Below, in pieces: positions 1 to 7,645 of a stretch of 64,000 nt of DNA. The stretch's first letter is position 1; each line of letters begins with the position of its first letter. The translations under genes and the position numbers were made by a program. The notes beneath the pieces were generated by a model that saw only the letters and a list, made by a program, of their open reading frames with translations, searched no databases and was not told the origin of the DNA. Where the stretch lies: the NCBI GenBank assembly GCA_035295845.1, contig DATGIF010000017.1:131548-195547 (forward strand), written 5' to 3'. Source of the DNA: Palsa-892 sp035295845. GTDB lineage: Bacteria; Pseudomonadota; Alphaproteobacteria; Rhizobiales; Xanthobacteraceae.

Positions 1-850
1 CGTTGGAGAGCAGGAATTTCAGGAAAAACTGCGCCCAGCTGTCGGCATAGAATTCCGCCGCCCAATCGGGCAACGGCTTGCCGCGCACCTTGCGGAACAG
101 GTCGCCGCGGCCGAACGGAAGATTGCAAAGCACCGCGGCGCCGTTGTCTTTCGCGGCCGGCAGCACGCGCTTTTCGGCGTCGCGGTCGAGAATCGAATAG
201 TTGACCTGCACGAAATCCGGCTTTTCGCGCGCCGTTACCGCCGCCACCGCATCCTGGTCGCCGTTGAACGACGTCGTGATGCCGATATAGCGGAACGTGC
301 CTTGCGCCTTCCAGTCGCGGAGAAGACCGAGATCGGTTTTCGGATCGCTGACGTTGTGCAGCTGCATCAAATCGATCTTCGGCGTCTTTAATCTTCGAAG
401 CGACTCCTGCATTTCGGCAATGGTCGCCGCGCGGCTCCGCACCTCGCATTTCGTCGCGAGAAAAATCTTGTCGCGCACGCCCGCTTCCGCGACGAGATCG
501 CCGACGACGCCTTCGGCCGTGCCGTAGGTCGAGGCCGTATCGATCAGGCCGCCGCCGGCCGCCATGACCATCGCCTCGATGACCGCGCGCCGCTGGGCGC
601 GCTCGCCGGCGTCAGCGCCGATCTGGAAAACTTGCGAGGTGCCGAGCCCGACGACCGGGAGCAACTCGCCGCTGCTGGGGATCGGCCGCCGGATCGACCG
701 GCTCGAATACGGCGGCAGCTCGAACTCCCCGCGCGCAGGCGCCGCGCGCGAAAGCCCGCCCAGCATCGCGCCGGTCACGGCGCCGGCGCCGGCCGCGAGC
801 ACGTCGCGCCTGGAAGGCGAAAAATCGGCGGGCGTTTTCGGGTCGCTCAT
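1..850 (-). CDS. Tat-exported aldo/keto reductase (3' end outside window)
   Basis: Reading frame open from ATG at 850 to the window edge (at least 283 residues), so the C-terminus is missing. The N-terminus carries a twin-arginine type signal (SRRDVLAAGAGAVTGA), implying export of a folded, possibly cofactor-loaded protein. The aldo/keto reductase tetrad is visible in order: Asp in LIDTAS, Tyr in STYG, Lys in FLATK, His in MQLHN, which fits a TIM-barrel NAD(P)H oxidoreductase. Tat-exported members of this family are known in Proteobacteria, but the substrate cannot be told. It is divergent from the thioesterase gene at 979. Family call is firm; physiological role unknown. Confidence 0.85.
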   Translation of the reverse strand, partial: MSDPKTPADFSPSRRDVLAAGAGAVTGAMLGGLSRAAPARGEFELPPYSSRSIRRPIPSSGELLPVVGLGTSQVFQIGADAGERAQRRAVIEAMVMAAGGGLIDTASTYGTAEGVVGDLVAEAGVRDKIFLATKCEVRSRAATIAEMQESLRRLKTPKIDLMQLHNVSDPKTDLGLLRDWKAQGTFRYIGITTSFNGDQDAVAAVTAREKPDFVQVNYSILDRDAEKRVLPAAKDNGAAVLCNLPFGRGDLFRKVRGKPLPDWAAEFYADSWAQFFLKFLLSN

Positions 851-978
851 GGGGATTTCTCTCTGCGAAATATCCGTTCCGCTGGCCGCTCCACGTTTCT
901 TGAACACAGCCGGCGCGTCCCCGTCTAAGATTACCCGATCAAATCGCGCAATTTTGCGGCCCCCGGGGAGATACGACC

Positions 979-1425
979 ATGAACATTCCCGCGAATTTCC
1001 AGCCGATCGAGCGGCTGCGGACAAGTCCGTTCCTCGAACGCGTCGGCCCGCTCTACTTTGAATGGCGCGGGAAGAAGCTGGTGCTGGGCTTGCGCATCGA
1101 CGCGAGCCACGCCAACGCCCGCGGCACGGCGCATGGCGGGCTTCTGCTCACGCTCGGCGATGTCGCGCTCGGCTATCAGATGGCCTTGTCGCAGGACCCG
1201 CCCATCCGGGCGACGACGATCAGCATGAGCGCCGACTTCATCGGCGGCGCTTCCGTCGGCGATTGGCTAGAAGCGCATGTGGACGGGCATCAGGTGGGCT
1301 CCCGCATGGCCTTCGCCAACGCGTATCTGATGGTGGGCGAGAAGCAGGTCGCGCGGGTGAGCGGGGTGTTTTTGCGCCACCCCGAGGCTCGTGCCGAAGC
1401 TACGATTTCCGCCAGAACGGAATGA
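979..1425 (+). CDS. PaaI-type hotdog-fold acyl-CoA thioesterase
   Basis: A 148-residue protein of the size of PaaI/YdiI/4HBT thioesterases. The key family signature is present: the GTAHGG segment around residues 49-54 followed by a long helix, typical of the hotdog fold where the His-Gly-Gly loop contacts the acyl thioester. Predicted to hydrolyse a (possibly aromatic) acyl-CoA in the cytoplasm. GGGGAG lies about nine bases before ATG at 979. Its 3' end overlaps the 3' end of the convergent mddA gene by about 26 bases. Substrate specificity cannot be read from the sequence. Confidence 0.85.
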   Translation: MNIPANFQPIERLRTSPFLERVGPLYFEWRGKKLVLGLRIDASHANARGTAHGGLLLTLGDVALGYQMALSQDPPIRATTISMSADFIGGASVGDWLEAHVDGHQVGSRMAFANAYLMVGEKQVARVSGVFLRHPEARAEATISARTE

Positions 1426-2131
1426 GCATCGAAACGCGTTCGCGATAACGACGGTATTCCTCGCCGAACAGGCTGACGAGATCCCGCTCTTCCAGGAGGG
1501 TGCCGACGAAAATATAGGCGGTGGAGATTGCGGCAAACAACAGATGTCCTGCACTCATCACCGGCACCGACCAAAACGCGACGATGAAGCCGAAATAGAG
1601 CGGATGCCGCACGACCTTGTAGAGGGACCGTATCTTGAAATGCGGCGCCGGCATCTTCTTTCCCGTCAGGTTGGACACGACCTGATGCAACCCGAACAGC
1701 TCGAAGTGATTGATGAGGAACGTGCTGAGGAGCGCGATCAACCATCCGAGCAGCGAGAGACCGATCAACGCCTGCGCAAGCACTGGGCTCGTCACCTGCC
1801 AAACGACTGTTGGCATCGGACGCCATTGCCAGATCAGCAGGAAAAGCGCGGACGTCGAGAACAACACGTAAGTGCTGCGCTCGATCGCCTGCGGCACGAT
1901 CCGCGTCCATTGCTCCTTGAAGCTTTTGCGCGCCATCACGCTGTGCTGGAGGGCGAACAGGCTGAGTAGCAAGAGGTCGACGATGATCGCTTCGATGGGA
2001 GGGACGGCCGGCCCCGAGTCGATCGTCCTCGGCACGACGATGCCGGTAACGAAACCCATGGCGTAGGAGAATGTGCTCAGAAAAAAGACGTAGGACGCCA
2101 CCCCGTAAAGAAATGCGATAAACCTGCTCAC
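1400..2131 (-). CDS. mddA: Methanethiol S-methyltransferase (MddA-like integral membrane methyltransferase)
   Basis: A 243-residue polytopic membrane protein with about six hydrophobic segments. It resembles MddA, the NnrU/isoprenylcysteine-methyltransferase-related enzyme that converts methanethiol to dimethyl sulfide with S-adenosylmethionine. Recognisable family features are the early YAMGF and LLLLSLFALQHSVMAR segments, RSTYVL, the IWQWRP segment, and the C-terminal RHPLYFGF plus EERDL elements that form the SAM site in this superfamily. Start is GTG at 2131, preceded by GAAGGAG at good spacing. It lies about 50 bases downstream of an alpha/beta hydrolase gene and is probably co-transcribed with it. 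Other MddA-fold methyltransferases of different specificity cannot be excluded. Confidence 0.75.
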   Translation of the reverse strand: MSRFIAFLYGVASYVFFLSTFSYAMGFVTGIVVPRTIDSGPAVPPIEAIIVDLLLLSLFALQHSVMARKSFKEQWTRIVPQAIERSTYVLFSTSALFLLIWQWRPMPTVVWQVTSPVLAQALIGLSLLGWLIALLSTFLINHFELFGLHQVVSNLTGKKMPAPHFKIRSLYKVVRHPLYFGFIVAFWSVPVMSAGHLLFAAISTAYIFVGTLLEERDLVSLFGEEYRRYRERVSMLIPFWRKS

Positions 2132-2180
2132 GAATGTCTCCTTCTTCCTTTCATGCTTGCGACCATGGGTCTGCTGTCGG

Positions 2181-3035
2181 CTATTCCGCCGCCGCCAATT
2201 GCGGACTCGTCTCGCCGGCGCCGCGCTGCGACAGACAATCCGCGATCACCGGCGCGACCGCGCGCGGATGCGTGACGGGCGCCATGTGCCCGAGTCCGGG
2301 AATTGCGATCAGGCGCGCTGCTGGAATGAGGTCCGCGAGAATCTCCGCGATCCGGAGGCTAGCGGGCGGCGACCGGTCGCCCCTGAGAATGGCGACCGGA
2401 AAATGCAGCCGATGGAAATCTTCGGCGTTCCACCTTTCGTCGGCGATGACGCGAAAAGCGGGCATCTTCAGCACGGCTTGGCTGAGATCGTCCTGCTGCG
2501 CCGCCGGCAGCCGGTCCCAGGTGCCCGGCCCGCTCCAGAAGTCGACGAAAATCGCAGCCGCGCGGTCGTTCGCGCCGTTCCCGATGAACCACTTCATGTC
2601 TTCGGTGACGCGGCGGAACAGCTCGAATTTCTTCCGATCCGCGCCGCCACCATCACGCAGCAAGTAGAAGGCGACCGGCTCGTAAAGCGTCAGCGTCTTG
2701 ATCCGCTCGGGCCACGCCAATGCCGCGGCCAATGCGACCACGCCGCCGAAGGAATGACCGACGAGGTGCACGGGTTCATCGATCTGCGACAGAAGCGGCG
2801 CGATGAATTCTGCTTCTTCCCGAAGCCCCGCGCCCTCGCTGATGTAGTCGCGCGAAGACCGCCCGCAGCCGGCAAGGTCGGGCGTATAGAGCGTGAACTT
2901 CGTGCCGAACTCGCTGACCAGTCCTTGCCAGCTTCCGCCCGTGCATCCGGAGGCGTGCAGAAGCAGAACCGGATCGCCGCTTCCGCTCTTGCGATAGAAG
3001 AGACAAGAACCATTGTGTTGTTGCAGCATTGCCAT
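2181..3035 (-). CDS. Alpha/beta hydrolase
   Basis: A 284-residue soluble alpha/beta-hydrolase. The nucleophile elbow GHSFGG, an acid in ILRGDRS and a C-terminal His in GLGHMAP give a full catalytic triad, and the oxyanion-hole region LLLHASGC is visible near the N-terminus. The start at 3035 is preferred over an upstream in-frame codon because GGAG sits eight bases before it and because homologous proteins begin near here. It is transcribed away from the winged-helix/hydrolase fusion at 3185 and is followed by mddA, suggesting a two-gene operon under control of that regulator. Substrate unknown. Confidence 0.85.
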   Translation of the reverse strand: MAMLQQHNGSCLFYRKSGSGDPVLLLHASGCTGGSWQGLVSEFGTKFTLYTPDLAGCGRSSRDYISEGAGLREEAEFIAPLLSQIDEPVHLVGHSFGGVVALAAALAWPERIKTLTLYEPVAFYLLRDGGGADRKKFELFRRVTEDMKWFIGNGANDRAAAIFVDFWSGPGTWDRLPAAQQDDLSQAVLKMPAFRVIADERWNAEDFHRLHFPVAILRGDRSPPASLRIAEILADLIPAARLIAIPGLGHMAPVTHPRAVAPVIADCLSQRGAGETSPQLAAAE

Positions 3036-3141
3036 CGTCGCGCTCCGCAAGATTTCGTTTCGGCGGCTGTAGCGGCGCGCGGGCATCGGGTCTTTGCGGA
3101 AACCTTGATTTTTTCTCCAGAAAACCGTCATTTCCCGGCCC

Positions 3142-3160
3142 GGCCGGTGCTTGGCCGGTG
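3142..3160. promoter_or_regulatory. Candidate operator: 8-bp direct repeat, 11-bp period
   Basis: GGCCGGTG occurs at 3142-3149 and again at 3153-3160, a direct repeat with a period of 11 bp, in the 149-bp divergent region between the hydrolase (start 3035) and the winged-helix regulator (start 3185). OmpR/PhoB-type winged-helix proteins usually bind such same-face direct repeats. The background is GC rich, so chance is possible. Confidence 0.3.
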
Positions 3161-3184
3161 GCGAATGTGGTGAGGATCGACGGA

Positions 3185-4414
3185 ATGCGGTTTCTGTTCA
3201 GCGACTACACGTTGGACGCCGACCGGCGCGAATTGTGCCGCGACGGCAAGCCGTTGCATGTCGAGCCGCAGGTTTTCGATCTCCTCCTGCACCTCCTCCG
3301 CAACCGCAACCGCGTCGTGAGCAAGGATGACCTCCTTGCCAATGTTTGGAGCGGCCGCATTGTTTCCGAATCCACCCTCAGCAACCGCGTCAATGCCGCG
3401 CGCCGCGCCCTCGGCGACAGCGGCGTGCGGCAGCACTTCATCAAGACGGTCGCGCGCCGGGGCCTCCGCTTCGTCGGCGAAGTGCGGGAAGAGGTTCCGA
3501 AAAATGAAACAGCCGCGTCAGGCGGGGCACGCGCGATCGAGCGCGAACCGGCTTTTCCCGTAGCGCTTCCACAGGAAGTGACGTTCTGCCGCGCGGTAGA
3601 CGGCGTGAACCTTGCCGTGGGAACGAGCGGAAGCGGCCTGCCAGTGGTAAAGGCAGCCAACTGGCTGAACCACATCGAGTTCGATTGGCAAAGTCCGGTG
3701 TGGTCACCGATGCTAAACTTGCTGTCGGAAAAGTTCCGGCTGATCCGTTACGACGAGCGCGGGACTGGCCTATCCGACCGGACCGTCAAGGACCTCTCGT
3801 TTGAGGTTTTCGTACGCGACCTTGAGGCGGTTGTGGATAACCTCGGGCTTGAACGCTTCGCACTGCTCGGCATTTCCCAAGGCGCCGCGGTCTCGGTCGC
3901 CTATGCCGCGCGACATCCGGAGCGAGTATCGCGGCTTGTTCTCCTCGGCGGCTATGCCATCGGCTGGCGCAAAGACGGCGACCCCGGCCGGGAAGCACAG
4001 TTCGAGGCGCTCACGACGATGATGCGGAAGGGCTGGGACCGGGACAACCCGGCTTTCCGGCAGGTGTTCACCTCCCTCTTCATACCAGGAGCAACTGAAG
4101 AAGAAGAGAAATGGTTCAACGAGCTGGCGCGCGCCTCGACTTCGGCCGAGAACGCCATTCGTCTGCTCGAGGCATTCAGCCTGATCGACGTCACCGACTT
4201 GTTGCCGCGGGTCACGGCGCCGACGCTCGTCCTTCACAGCCGCAACGATGCGACGATTCCCTTCGAGTGGGGACGAAGTCTGGCGCGCGGCATCCCCAAC
4301 GCGCGCTTGGTCGCGCTTGAGAGCAACAACCACGTCGTCCTGTCACACGAACCGGCGTGGCGGCGGTTCACCGAGGAGGTCTGCGCCTTTCTCGGCGAGG
4401 ATGAGAAAAGCTGA
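3185..4414 (+). CDS. Winged-helix (OmpR/CadC-type) DNA-binding domain fused to an alpha/beta hydrolase domain
   Basis: A 409-residue fusion. Residues about 1-95 form a trans_reg_C winged helix (FSDYTLDADRRELCRDG, then VFDLLLHLLRN, then the recognition-helix area STLSNRVNAARRALGDSG and FIKTVARRGLRFVG). After a linker, residues about 150-405 form an alpha/beta hydrolase with nucleophile elbow GISQGA, acid loop HSRNDATIPFEWG and a His in SNNHVVLS. The hydrolase domain probably senses a small ligand and may still be catalytic. ATG 3185 is chosen because the winged helix starts immediately; upstream codons add an unrelated tail. No receiver or membrane segment is present, so it is a cytoplasmic one-component regulator, most likely acting on itself and the divergent hydrolase-mddA pair. 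Confidence 0.82.
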   Translation: MRFLFSDYTLDADRRELCRDGKPLHVEPQVFDLLLHLLRNRNRVVSKDDLLANVWSGRIVSESTLSNRVNAARRALGDSGVRQHFIKTVARRGLRFVGEVREEVPKNETAASGGARAIEREPAFPVALPQEVTFCRAVDGVNLAVGTSGSGLPVVKAANWLNHIEFDWQSPVWSPMLNLLSEKFRLIRYDERGTGLSDRTVKDLSFEVFVRDLEAVVDNLGLERFALLGISQGAAVSVAYAARHPERVSRLVLLGGYAIGWRKDGDPGREAQFEALTTMMRKGWDRDNPAFRQVFTSLFIPGATEEEEKWFNELARASTSAENAIRLLEAFSLIDVTDLLPRVTAPTLVLHSRNDATIPFEWGRSLARGIPNARLVALESNNHVVLSHEPAWRRFTEEVCAFLGEDEKS

Positions 4415-4867
4415 CTATTTCAGCGAATCCTTCACCGCCCCGCTCGCCTTGCCGAAATCCATCTTGCCGGCATAGCGCTCCTTCAGCGCGGCCATGACCT
4501 TGCCCATGTCCTTGACGCTCGCGGCCCCGGTCTCTTTGATGATCCCGGCGATCGCAGCCTTTACTTCGGCTTCCGACATTTGCTGCGGCAGGAAGCCCTT
4601 GATCACTTCGATCTCGTCCTTCTCCTGCTTCGCGAGCTCGGCGCGGCCGCCCTTCTCGTACAGCTCGACCGATTCCTGCCGCTGCTTGACCAGTTTCTGG
4701 AACACGCCGAGCAATTCGTCGTCGGAAAGCGGCTGCTTGCCGGCCGTGCGCGCCTCGATGTCGGCGTTCTGGATCGCCGCGCTCATCAGCCTGAGTGTCG
4801 AGAGCTTCGTCTTCTCCTGCGATTTCATCGCACCCTTGGTCGCTTCGGTAATCTTCTCGCGCAGCAC
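4415..4867 (-). CDS. GatB/YqeY domain protein
   Basis: A 150-residue protein matching the YqeY family over its whole length: the LSTLRLMSAAIQNA helix near the start, the KQRQESVELYEKGGR segment, and LPQQMSEAEV followed by the C-terminal helical domain shared with the GatB tail. Members associate with tRNA and amidotransferase-related functions but their exact job is not settled. GTG at 4867 is used as start, with AGAGGTT upstream. The gene is divergent from carA, whose start is 62 bp away, an arrangement common in Alphaproteobacteria. The 3' end abuts the regulator gene on the other strand. Confidence 0.9.
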   Translation of the reverse strand: MLREKITEATKGAMKSQEKTKLSTLRLMSAAIQNADIEARTAGKQPLSDDELLGVFQKLVKQRQESVELYEKGGRAELAKQEKDEIEVIKGFLPQQMSEAEVKAAIAGIIKETGAASVKDMGKVMAALKERYAGKMDFGKASGAVKDSLK

Positions 4868-4929
4868 GTTGTGAACCTCTTATGTCACGGCTTTGACGAT
4901 TCTGAGTCCCGCCGCTATGTAGGCCGCTC

Positions 4930-6120
4930 ATGAACTCGAAACAAGCGGATAGCGGTTGGTCGGAACCCGTTTCGACCGCCCTCCTCGTGCTCGCCGATGG
5001 CACGGTCCTCGAAGGCTTTGGGCTCGGCGCCGAAGGCAGGGCGGTGGGCGAGGTGTGCTTCAACACCGCCATGACCGGCTATCAGGAGATCCTCACCGAC
5101 CCCTCCTATGCCGGCCAGATCATCACTTTCACCTTCCCGCATATCGGCAATGTCGGCACCAATGAAGAGGACATCGAAACCGTCAATCTCGCGGCCTCGC
5201 CCGGCGCCCGCGGCGTGGTACTGCATTCGGCGATCACCGCCCCCTCCAACTGGCGCGCGAGCCGCCATCTCGACGCCTGGCTGAAGGCGCGCGGCATCAT
5301 CGGGCTTGCCGGCCTCGATACCCGCGCGCTCACCGCGATGATCCGCGAAAAGGGCATGCCGAACGCGGTGATCGCGCATGCACGCGACGGAAAATTCGAC
5401 CTCGATCGACTGAAGCAGGAAGCGGGCGAATGGCCGGGCCTCGTCGGCATGGACCTCGTGCCCATGGTCACCACCGGCCAGCGCTATACTTGGGACGAGA
5501 CGCCATGGGAATGGGGCAAAGGCTTCGGCCGCGAAAGCGCGCCCCTATATAATGTCGTCGCCATCGACTACGGCATCAAACGCAACATTCTCCGCTTGCT
5601 CGCGGCGAACGGCTGCAAGGTGACGGTAGTGCCGGCAAAGACTTCCGCCGAGGACATTCTGGCGCTGAAGCCCGACGGCGTGTTTCTGTCGAACGGACCC
5701 GGCGATCCGGCGGCGACCGGCGAATACGCGGTGCCTGTCATCAAAAAGCTGATCGATTCCGGCGTGCCGACCTTCGGCATTTGCCTCGGGCATCAGATGC
5801 TCGGCATCGCCGTCGGCGCCAAGACGGTGAAAATGCATCAGGGCCATCACGGCGCCAATCACCCGGTGAAGGACCTCGGCACCGGCAAGGTCGAGATCAC
5901 CTCGATGAATCACGGCTTCGCTGTCGACCGCGCGACCCTGCCGGCCACGGCCGAAGAAACGCATGTTTCGCTGTTCGACGGCTCCAACGCCGGCATCCGC
6001 CTCAAGGACAGGCCGGTATTCTCGGTGCAGTACCACCCCGAAGCCTCGCCCGGCCCACGCGACAGCCGCTATCTCTTCGAGCGCTTCGTGGGGATGATGA
6101 AAGCGCGAAACGGAAAATAA
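4930..6120 (+). CDS. carA: Carbamoyl-phosphate synthase small subunit (glutaminase)
   Basis: A 396-residue protein with the two CarA domains. The N-terminal domain shows LVLADGTVLEGFGLG and the FNTAMTGYQEILTDPSY signature. The C-terminal class I glutamine amidotransferase domain has the nucleophile Cys285 in FGICLGHQ and the His-Glu partner in VQYHPEASPG. It hydrolyses glutamine and channels ammonia to CarB for arginine and pyrimidine synthesis. ATG at 4930 agrees with usual family starts allowing a short N-terminal tail. Its partner carB lies about 8.6 kb downstream rather than adjacent. Confidence 0.97.
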   Translation: MNSKQADSGWSEPVSTALLVLADGTVLEGFGLGAEGRAVGEVCFNTAMTGYQEILTDPSYAGQIITFTFPHIGNVGTNEEDIETVNLAASPGARGVVLHSAITAPSNWRASRHLDAWLKARGIIGLAGLDTRALTAMIREKGMPNAVIAHARDGKFDLDRLKQEAGEWPGLVGMDLVPMVTTGQRYTWDETPWEWGKGFGRESAPLYNVVAIDYGIKRNILRLLAANGCKVTVVPAKTSAEDILALKPDGVFLSNGPGDPAATGEYAVPVIKKLIDSGVPTFGICLGHQMLGIAVGAKTVKMHQGHHGANHPVKDLGTGKVEITSMNHGFAVDRATLPATAEETHVSLFDGSNAGIRLKDRPVFSVQYHPEASPGPRDSRYLFERFVGMMKARNGK

Positions 6121-6140
6121 ATTCGCCGTCGGGAGTTCGA

Positions 6141-6671
6141 ATGCCGACGCTTGAGACCGCCCGCCTTCTGTTGCGGCCGCCAATCGCCGAAGATTTCGAC
6201 GCTTGGGCGGATTTCTGCGCCGACGAGGAAGTCAGCCGTTATCTCGGCGGCGCGCTCGATCGCGCCAGCGCCTGGCGAAACATGTGCACGATGACGGGCG
6301 CCTGGGCGGTGCGCGGATTTTCCGTCTTTTCGGTCATCGAAAAATCGAGCGGACGCTGGATCGGCCGCGTGGGGCCGTGGCAGCCGGAAGGATGGCCTGG
6401 AACGGAAGTGGCGTACAGCCTGGCGCGGAAGGCCTGGGGCAAAGGCTATGCCCGCGAGGCCACGTCCGCCGCCGTCGATTGGGCTTTCAAGCATCTCGCC
6501 TGGCGCGAAGTCATCCACTGCATCCATCCGAAAAACGAAAGATCGCAGCAAGTAGCGACCCGCCTCGGCTCTCGCATCCTGCGCCAGGCGCGGCTACCGC
6601 CCCCGCTCGACGTGGAGGTCGACATCTGGGGGCAGACACGCAGTGAGTGGCTGGCCCGCAATCCGGATTGA
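6141..6671 (+). CDS. GNAT-family N-acetyltransferase
   Basis: A 176-residue protein of the RimJ/RimL type: the opening TARLLLRPP, the beta strand region GRVGPWQPEGWPGTEVAYSL, then the acetyl-CoA loop KAWGKGYA with the ensuing helix, and HPKNERSQQVATRLG near the end. It transfers an acetyl group from acetyl-CoA to an unknown amine, perhaps a protein N-terminus or small molecule. GGGAG sits eight bases before ATG at 6141, and the gene begins 20 bp after carA, so the two may be co-transcribed. Confidence 0.87.
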   Translation: MPTLETARLLLRPPIAEDFDAWADFCADEEVSRYLGGALDRASAWRNMCTMTGAWAVRGFSVFSVIEKSSGRWIGRVGPWQPEGWPGTEVAYSLARKAWGKGYAREATSAAVDWAFKHLAWREVIHCIHPKNERSQQVATRLGSRILRQARLPPPLDVEVDIWGQTRSEWLARNPD

Positions 6672-6769
6672 AAGCCGCGTCGAGGAAAGGGAAAGGTCCG
6701 CAGGACGTTTTCAATCCCGACGACGCCTACGAAAAGATCAAGGCGCTCGTGGAGGCCCATAACGTCTGA
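6647..6769 (+). CDS. Possible small ORF of 40 residues overlapping the acetyltransferase end
   Basis: An open frame from GTG 6647 (alternative TTG 6668) to TGA 6769, in another frame than the acetyltransferase whose stop it overlaps. The predicted peptide is basic at first (KAASRKGKG) and ends in a helix-like stretch (NPDDAYEKIKALVEAHNV). It has a protein-like composition but no clear ribosome binding site and no family I recognise. It could be a genuine coupled small protein or the remnant of a longer gene; the call is tentative. Confidence 0.25.
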   Translation: MAGPQSGLKAASRKGKGPQDVFNPDDAYEKIKALVEAHNV

Positions 6770-6782
6770 ACGCAACGCCGGT

Positions 6783-7613
6783 TCATCGCGCGCGCTCCGT
6801 CACGTCCGCCTTTGTCGCTCGTCCCGCGCAAAAATCGTCGACGGCATCGAGCACGGAAGCGGCAATCTGCGATTGACGTTCATCACCCGCAAGCTGCAAT
6901 TCCTCGTCGCGATTGATGATCGAGCCCGCCTCCAGCAACACGGCGGGCATCGCCGTTGCTCTCAGAACATAGAGCTGATCGAATCGATAGACGCCGACAT
7001 CGGCATCGAGCAACTCGCGCCGGCGCTCGCGCATGAATGCTTCGGTGTAGTGCGGCGTGTATTGCAGGCCGCGGTCCTTCAGTTGCTTGCCGAGAAGGCG
7101 GGCGAAACGCAGGCTGGCGTTGCGATGGCCGTTTTCAAAAGAGACAAAAATCGAATGGCCCTTGAAGCGGTCGCAATAATGCATCTCCTTGCCGTCGTAT
7201 TCCCATGTCTCGAGGAATCGGTCGGGCACCGAGTCATGATGAATGGATAAGAAGAGATCGACGTTCGCCTTATTCGCCGCCGCCACGCGATGCACCAATC
7301 CGGTAATGGCCGGGCCGCCGGTCGCTTGCAGCACCGTGCGGCGGAAGCCCGCGTCGACCAACGTCTTTTCGATCCGTTGCGCGAGACGAAGGTTGAAGTC
7401 GTATTCGTTGGCGCCGCGCGCGCTGACCGCACCGGGCTCCTCGGGAGTGTGCCCGACATCGAGAAGCAGGCCAAACTTTGCCCGGTCGCACTTTGCAACT
7501 TTGGCGCCGGCGGCGGGCGCCGTCTGCGCTTGGCCCTGCGCGAAATTCAAAATGCCAAGCGCGAGAACGGCCGCCGCGGCGATGGCGCAGGCAATAGCCT
7601 TTGATCCGCTCAC
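6783..7613 (-). CDS. N-acetylmuramoyl-L-alanine amidase (Amidase_3)
   Basis: A 276-residue exported enzyme with an N-terminal signal peptide (AIAAAAVLALGILNFAQGQA). The zinc ligands of Amidase_3 are visible in order: His in LLDVGHT, Glu in ANEYDFN, His in LSIHHDS, and the catalytic Glu in VLLEAGSI. It should cleave the amide between MurNAc and the stem peptide during cell separation or wall turnover in the periplasm. There is only the catalytic domain and no AMIN or SPOR targeting domain. Start is GTG at 7613, without a convincing ribosome binding site, so the exact start is uncertain. Confidence 0.88.
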   Translation of the reverse strand: MSGSKAIACAIAAAAVLALGILNFAQGQAQTAPAAGAKVAKCDRAKFGLLLDVGHTPEEPGAVSARGANEYDFNLRLAQRIEKTLVDAGFRRTVLQATGGPAITGLVHRVAAANKANVDLFLSIHHDSVPDRFLETWEYDGKEMHYCDRFKGHSIFVSFENGHRNASLRFARLLGKQLKDRGLQYTPHYTEAFMRERRRELLDADVGVYRFDQLYVLRATAMPAVLLEAGSIINRDEELQLAGDERQSQIAASVLDAVDDFCAGRATKADVTERAR

Positions 7614-7645
7614 AGGTCGACGAGCCGCAACATCGAACGGAGCCT

